A stretch of DNA of 64,000 bases, taken from assembly GCF_000003815.2 (NCBI RefSeq), contig NC_049990.1, forward strand, positions 10,377,995-10,441,994. Direction: 5' to 3'. Below, in pieces: positions 58,901 to 64,000 of the stretch. Below the pieces are notes generated by a model. The model saw only the letters and a program-made list of their open reading frames with translations. It was not told where the DNA came from and ran no database searches. The position numbers and the translations under genes were made by a program. The stretch's first letter is position 1, and each line of letters begins with the position of its first letter. The DNA is from Branchiostoma floridae. Taxonomy: Eukaryota; Chordata; Leptocardii; Amphioxiformes; Branchiostomatidae.

Positions 58901-61248
58901 TCTGTAGAAAAAAACAAGACATTTTTAGGAGACACAAAATATCAGGTATAAAAAAAAATGTCAGTAATAATGAGAAAACTAGAAAGGCAACATTTAAAAA
59001 AAAATGCAGCATGTTTTCCCTGTAGCCTTTTGTTCCAGTGACTCACACACAATATTATACCCTTACATTTGCCCTATAGTATTGTAAGTAAAAAGAATTC
59101 TCATATTTACAATAAAGCTAATAAATCTAATTTTTTTTTTAGATGCAGTTCTAAGCTCTTGGCTCCTGACAGAAAAAGAAAAGAACACACCAGCAAAAAC
59201 AACATGTTTTTCCTTTTGGAATAAATCATTGCTTGAAAGGCAAGACATATGCATTTGTAAATAGCCTATAAGACCTATGAAGAGTGTCATCGAGTACTGA
59301 CTTCCTGTGTCTTTGTCTTCCACCAGTATCTTGATGCCGAGTAGTCTCCAGGGTATGGAGGGTTCATCTCCCATCAGTGTCAGGGTGGCCTCAAACTCAT
59401 GGGACACCTGGAACTTCACCCTGCCATTGGCTGAAAGAACAACACAATTTAAAATCCTTAGTTCTGATTGGCTACTACACTAAGGAGTACTGACTGGCTA
59501 CTTTTGTATGATCCTCAAGCCTCAGTGCTCTACTCAGTGCAGCCTGAGACCTGATTGGCTATCCTAAAGGAATGCATTGCAACCAAAAAATGGGAGGTAA
59601 GGAGTATCAGAGGTCTCAGTCAAGAATCCTACAAGTATGCAACTTGGGTCGACAATATGTTCTTTCTCAGCTGAAACACACATAGTAAAATCTCAGGAAC
59701 ATGAACATTTGTACATTTGAATGCTATTCTTAATCAACTAAGAAGTCCCACTCACCTATAGTTAAGTTTCCCAGTTGTGGAGGCAGGTCTGTGGTGACCA
59801 GGCGGTGCTGAATGATCTGGTTCAGCCTCAGGAGGGTGGCTTTCCGCTCCGCTGGGGTGATCGGGTCAGGGGGGACGATGCGGTCTCTAAAATAAAAAAA
59901 TCAAAGATCTGTATTACGAATTTCTTGCTGATACTGTCTATGTGTTTTTATGCTTATGCAATGTTTGGCTACTGACTTGGCCACCTTTGAATTTTTTTAA
60001 CCTTCCCATCCTAAATCTTCTATCTCCAATTCTGTCACTCTTCTATTAACTATGTAGTAACTATGGAGACACACAAAGACAAATAAGCACAAGAAACTGA
60101 AAACAACACCTCCATTGATTAAAACACTAATGTCATTAACCGAAGAAGTGCTTACCTGCACTTTCTGTGGAAGACGCTGACGTACCAAGATTTGACTTAT
60201 CAGTCATCAAAGGCACTGTCAGGCTAGAACTTTAACGAATAACCAGTAACTAACTGAAGCCCTGACTGAAGCTGTTGACCTTCTTCAAGACGACAAAAGC
60301 CGAAGAACAGAACATTAATTTCAGGAATAGATGGCATTAGATTTAGAAGAGGGTAAATTATCTACAATTGGTTTCAACATTGCTACAGAGTATCTCTATC
60401 TACTTTCTGTACCTAATACACTTGGGCAGCCTGGGGTAGGTTCCCGTGGTGAGGACGTCCACCGCGTGGGGAATGTTGAAGCTCGGGAGTCGCGCGTGAA
60501 CCAGCTCCCGAACCATCCGGTACAGCATGTCTGCTGTGTCCACAAAGATCATGGCCTGCTGGTCCAGGAATGCTGAAATCATGGCGCACTTGTCCACCTG
60601 TAAGACAAGTAAAGATAAAAAAAAGCTGACTTGTGAAAGAAGTGTGTGCTATCAAAAGTATGACTGCATTATGGTATCTTAAATTTACCGGCTTGCACTT
60701 GCATATTACGGGCTTCCATTGAATTTAAAAAATGCTCTTTGCATGTGCCATATGCAAAGCTGTTAAAAATTCACATTCTAGATTTGAACTCAAATTTTGG
60801 TGCATTTTGCATGGAATTGTGTGTTTTCTCAGGTGGTTAAGTTAAGACATAGCACATTGGTCCCAGCTCGGATGCTTGTGAGATTGCCTAAAGGCCGAAT
60901 GGCCTTACGAATGGCGGTCAGGCTGGTACCTAGGGTTATACTTTAATTTTCTTTGTCTAACTATGACTTTACCTTGGCTGCACTGTTTGCCCACTTCACC
61001 AAAGCCAGCAGCCTTACAAACAGCTGCCTTGTCCTGTGTGCGAACTGCACAATGGCAATTTTCCTCTCCATGTCCGTCTTACGCGGCAGGAGTTCCGAGA
61101 GCACGGTCAGGTCGTGGTAAGTCCTCTGGATGATAAAGTCGACCAGCATACCCAGGGAGATGCTTCCCGCACTGCCCGGTGGACCTGGCCCGGCCGACGG
61201 GACCATGGTCATCTGTACCTGGGACTCTCCCGACGCTACGGGCGCCAT
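46932..61248 (-). CDS. MED14: Mediator complex subunit 14
   Basis: Complete, 22 coding exons (5' to 3'): 61248-60973, 60597-60413, 59886-59756, 59430-59302, 58901-58750, 58351-58103, 57665-57231, 57068-56983, 56484-56331, 56078-55908, 55361-54492, 54171-54051, 53409-53225, 52741-52480, 51959-51837, 51259-51027, 50232-50109, 49400-49339, 49188-49081, 48630-48511, 47845-47632, 46993-46932. Phases agree; 1483 codons against about 1454 in human. Diagnostic segments include [122 protein letters not shown] and [14 protein letters not shown]14 is the scaffold that joins head, middle and tail of Mediator in the nucleus. Exons 52741-51837 encode the Ser/Pro-rich disordered linker seen in animal MED14. 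ATG at 61248 matches the human start (MAPV). Introns are rich in MITEs and minisatellites; exon 10 carries a duplicated donor. Confidence 0.97.
49630..50098. repeat. 22-bp minisatellite, ~20 copies
   Basis: Unit CAGCAGTGAGAGACAGCTACAAA (about 22 bp) with a GAGAGCC variant. It sits in the MED14 intron between exons 50232-50109 and 49400-49339, starting about 10 bases after the donor on the minus strand. Confidence 0.95.
50309..50535. mobile_element. MITE-like inverted repeat element
   Basis: AGTAGAATTTTCTTTTGCAC, AACCAGTTAATC and TGATGCCTGTCAG on the left are mirrored on the right by CTGACAGGCATCGAAACATC ... TTGTGCAAAAAGACTCTACT. It lies in the MED14 intron upstream of exon 50232-50109. No ORF. 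Confidence 0.8.
51287..51310. repeat. (ATC)n microsatellite
   Basis: Seven to eight ATC units in a MED14 intron, just past exon 51259-51027. Confidence 0.95.
53027..53209. mobile_element. MITE, AGGGCT(T/C)GAAAT terminal repeats
   Basis: AGGGCTTGAAAT at 53027 and ATTTCGAGCCCT ending 53209. The interior repeats TGCAGGTA and its complement several times, so the whole 183 bp can fold. It ends 15 bp from the donor of MED14 exon 53409-53225. Confidence 0.82.
55561..55907 (-). repeat. Tandem copies of the MED14 exon-10 3' end and its splice donor
   Basis: The genuine exon 10 ends with CATCCCATGTCAG|GTGAGACAG at 55908. The same junction sequence recurs six more times between 55565 and 55880, spaced mostly ~55-60 bp (one 40 bp), with TGATGCTAGTTTCTGTCTCACC between. 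The most distal copy (55568-55615) also repeats 15-18 codons of exon 10 ([12 protein letters not shown]). Confidence 0.9.
56575..56650. repeat. Fragment of the 8340-8570 repeat
   Basis: CCAAAATCATCTCCAGTTGC, TTGAGTAACTGCTTTTTGGC and TTACCTGGATGTC match 8495-8565 closely. Confidence 0.75.
57857..58054. mobile_element. MITE, GGGGTGGGTAC terminal repeats
   Basis: GGGGTGGGTACTGGTAC at 57857 and GTACCAGTACCCTGGTACCC ACCCC ending 58054. About 200 bp, in the MED14 intron between exons 58351-58103 and 57665-57231. Confidence 0.78.
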
Positions 61249-61312
61249 CGCACTAAACTCCGCTCCGAGACCGTGATATAACTAACGTGACCGCGTGACG
61301 CAGAGAGATGTT

Positions 61313-61332
61313 CTACCCAGTGGTCATCATTT
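61313..61332 (-). promoter_or_regulatory. MED14 5' UTR exon start with a 5-codon upstream ORF
   Basis: On the minus strand TTTCTTTTCCAG ends at 61333 and is a good acceptor, so 61332-61249 is probably the 5' UTR part of coding exon 1. It opens with AAATGATG, giving a uORF MMTTG-stop (61330-61313) that ends 64 bases before the MED14 ATG. The upstream non-coding exon was not located. Confidence 0.5.
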
Positions 61333-62420
61333 CTGGAAAAGAAATATCATACCTTCATTAATCCTTTTGAATTTGACAAATACACTGGGAGACTCTTGCA
61401 TGTGTTCAACAGTACACAAGTTCCTGCACTAGATAATTAAGCAGTTGTTATGCACTGATGTATCAACATAACAAATCAACATATATACATAGGCCGTAAC
61501 CCTTACATACAAGTGTTTGCCTTTTGCAGGGAGCATAGTTAAGAGCTATCTTAAAAGTTAACTCAGTAACTGTATGGTATTTTTGCAGAACTGTGTAGAA
61601 CGGGGGTCCCGTGCTCGAGGAGGTGCCTCGACCACGTTAAACAGCCTCATTACTCATACTTTGGGTACCTACTGGCTGCAAAATACACCAGATTATTATT
61701 ATAGAAAGGTAAAGACCTGACACTGTCATGTGTGAATATGTTACCATACAACACCAAAGAAAAACCTTTATTAGCTTGTCTATCCTGATAAAATTGTAAC
61801 AGTAAGGTAAGCTAGCTATCATCCTGCTCTAGTTACATACGCAGAGAAGAGTACATTTGAGGAAACTTACGGAAAACCCATAAAAACTTACATTTTTATG
61901 GCAGAGAAATCTCGCCCGCCCTCCCCAACTTCTCATTTTCTGCAATGGGGAACTCTCGCGTTTTCACGCAATTTCCAATCATGTGACTTTTAAAAACAAT
62001 TGGTTTCTATCTCACGTATACATCATCTATCTGTGTGAAATCGGTATAGAGATACACTGAAATAGAGTGAGTTACAATGTTCATCAAATGATTATCAAAC
62101 ATGACTGATTAAGTTGTAAATATGACTGATAAAGTTGAATAAATCCAGGACAACTGAAACGAGATTTTCCGTGATTTTGTAGCGGCTTGTCATGTGACAT
62201 CGATTACCCCACAGCATAAACACGCAATACTAAAAATAATATTTTCGGTTGCCTAAAAACTTAACATACATTATATCTACAGTACTTACTACAATTGATA
62301 TAGATAAAATATTTTACAGAGATATTTAGATATTTTTACATCATTAGAATCAAAGTGATAAATTTGATGTTAGTGAAATATTTTTCCGTGTCTTTGCTGT
62401 CTTTATTTCTCGGTTCCAAA
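61333..62420. promoter_or_regulatory. Divergent MED14/WDFY intergenic region
   Basis: 1.1 kb between the oppositely oriented starts. It should hold the MED14 upstream exon and both promoters. No TATA box at a convincing distance. A short GAGGAGGTGCCTCGACCACG stretch near 61617 may be a repeat fragment. Confidence 0.45.
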
Positions 62421-62557
62421 ATGGCTGCCGAAATCCGTCCCAAGCCGACAGCACGCAGACCAATTTTGCTTTCTAAGCTCGAAGGGTCGGGAGATATCGT
62501 CAACCAGGCCGTCATCATCCCCAAGGAGGATGGAGTCATCAGTGTGTGCGACGACAG
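62421..62557 (+). CDS. WDFY1/2 orthologue (WD-repeat and FYVE protein), first coding exon
   Basis: AAAATGGCTGCC start. The peptide [22 protein letters not shown] and [14 protein letters not shown] matches the amino-terminus of vertebrate WDFY1/WDFY2, where KIEGH opens the first WD blade. These are endosomal adaptors with seven WD repeats and a PI3P-binding FYVE finger. The exon ends at a GACAG|GTCGGT donor in phase 2, at the position expected just before the blade-1 strand (human EDR|T). An in-frame ATG at 62355 exists upstream, but homology begins at 62421. The remaining exons lie right of the window. Which paralogue cannot be told. Confidence 0.82.
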
Positions 62558-63084
62558 GTCGGTACGAGGTTCCTAAGTAACAGAAATAGCCGGGGAAATG
62601 TTGGTCATTTTCGGATAACCCCTTCCGGAAGTGTTTGATCGACCCCTTCTGAAGATGATGTTGTTTAGCTAATCTTGTCTTGTACTGCGTGATACTTGTT
62701 CATGATATGAAAATTATAGCCTTTGCAAAGTTTTGTAGAAAGGAAATCCAGGAAAACAGTTGTCTATAGACATATTTTGTGTCCTTGGCGCCTTCAGATT
62801 GCGACCAGACTACTTAAAAGATTAAATAAAGGGGCGGGGCTAAGTTGTAAACTGTAAATCACGTAAAGTTTTAGTTATTATGTCACATAATTGAGTACTT
62901 TAAACTTTGAATGGTTGAATTCATCATGCAAAATGTACAGGTAAGAGGGACAATAGTATTTCTTTGAAAATCATTTGTTTTATTTCAAGAACTTTGTAAC
63001 TAGAATAATGGCTCCCTTTCATTGCAGTGGCTAGCGTACTTGAATTAGCACATTGTTTGAGGCAAGCTATGATATATCGCTGTG
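62558..63084 (+). other. WDFY intron 1, first part
   Basis: AT-rich intronic sequence without recognised features. Confidence 0.5.
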
Positions 63085-63135
63085 GCTATTGACACACTCA
63101 GTGTGCCAATAGCCAAACAGGCTATTGACACACCG
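63085..63135. repeat. Palindromic repeat, first cluster
   Basis: CTATTGACACACTCAGTGTG, CCAATAGCC, AACAGGCTATTGACACAC; related to the array at 63873-64000. Confidence 0.85.
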
Positions 63136-63872
63136 AGATGCCAGTCAGCCAATCAGATCTTGTAACATGCCTTTCCGGCAATATTTTACACAAGCAATAG
63201 TTGATTAGACATTGTTCGGAAGATTAGACATTGGAATCTTTGAATCTTGGAATGAACGGACGTATTCAAGTTATGCCCTACATTTGGGTTCCTGTTAATG
63301 CTACTTTTTTCGACCCGGTTCGAGTCCGCGCCGGAGTGTTTTTAATTTTTTTTTTTTCAATTTTTCTTGTCCCTTTTTTAACATCCATTTGATATAAGAA
63401 TATTTTATATATAAACAAATTTTAAAGTTTCTGTTAACAATATAAACCAAAAATAACACTGACCACAAAACATGTCATAATTTTCGGCCGTGTGGTTCCG
63501 GCGCTATCGGCAGCGACTCGGAAGAATATTTCTTTCACATTAAAAATAATGGAGGTAAAACAACAACTATAACTTCGCTTCCTTAGTGATATAAGTTTTG
63601 AGGCCGAAAATTCTCCAATATGGCAGGAATTCGTCGGTAAACACAGCTGAAAACGTGTTCCTAACCGATCCAACATGGCTGCCATGATCACGTGCGGTGA
63701 CAGTAAAACTAGCACCCTATATGATGGCAGATTCCGATGTTTAAAATTGTGCTGTAAACACGTGAAAAAGATCGTATTTTGGGTTGATAATGGACACAGG
63801 ATGCCATTTGTATTTTTCAGAGTGTTGATTGTCAAATATAATCGTAAGATTTCCTCATTTTAGTGGTTTCTA

Positions 63873-64000
63873 TCACTGGGTGTGTCGATAGCCTAACAGG
63901 CTATCGACACACTCAGTGTGCCAATAGCCTAAACAGGCTATCGACACACTCAGTGTGTCAATAGCCTGTTAGGCTATTGACACACTGGGTGTGTCAATAG
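63873..64000. repeat. Palindromic satellite array running off the window
   Basis: Alternating short palindromes CACACTCAGTGTG and ATAGCC(T)AACAGGCTAT with a period of ~36-38 bp. About three and a half units are visible and the array continues beyond 64000. Confidence 0.88.

Noticed and set aside
61580-61690. SINE fragment near 61617
   Set aside because: A short familiar-looking stretch (GTGCCTCGACCACGTTAAAC) but no promoter boxes or second copy in the window to support it.

Overview
The window reads as deuterostome invertebrate nuclear DNA, most likely an amphioxus (Branchiostoma); the species is an inference. The reasons are intron-rich genes with GT-AG junctions, clear orthologues of vertebrate proteins (MED14, ZBBX, WDFY1/2, an NXF-family protein), a MOLO1/TPM-domain receptor-like gene of a type found in invertebrates, and dense non-autonomous repeats (tRNA-derived SINEs, TTAA-flanked foldback elements, MITEs, minisatellites). 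There is no operon, phage or CRISPR structure. Four runs of N interrupt the sequence (2759-2965, 6270-6369, 24570-24958, 43931-44030).

Layout. (1) 832-14739, plus: a ZBBX orthologue with 14 exons recognised; its 5' end lies outside the window. Its introns carry two large foldback elements, one of them inserted into a SINE. (2) 15990-16810, minus: a decayed galactose-3-O-sulfotransferase-like pseudogene. (3) 19325-30414, plus: an NXF-like gene rebuilt exon by exon to 831 codons. It has a basic N-terminus with an RYNPY motif, a 1.48-kb exon encoding about 12 copies of a roughly 40-residue repeat, an RRM-like domain and leucine-rich repeats, and then a stop exactly where NXF1 would enter its NTF2-like domain. 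(4) 32600-42593, plus: a secreted/type I membrane protein with a long Thr/Ser-rich stalk, a MOLO1/TPM domain, one transmembrane helix and two alternative C-terminal exons. Intron 2 holds a 3.8-kb palindrome and a hairpin array that runs into the exon-3 acceptor. (5) 46932-61248, minus: a complete MED14 gene, 22 coding exons, 1483 codons. (6) 62421-62557, plus: first exon of a WDFY1/2 orthologue, divergent from MED14; the rest lies beyond the window.

The genes are functionally unrelated: transcription (MED14), RNA handling (NXF-like), B-box protein of unknown biochemistry (ZBBX), endosomal WD/FYVE adaptor (WDFY) and a membrane protein (MOLO1-like). Nothing suggests a shared pathway. The most unusual item is the NXF-like gene. 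Its repeats appear to be amplified copies of the segment leading into the first strand of its own RRM, and it lacks the export-receptor domains. A second theme is local duplication of splice-site-bearing segments, seen in four of the five genes.
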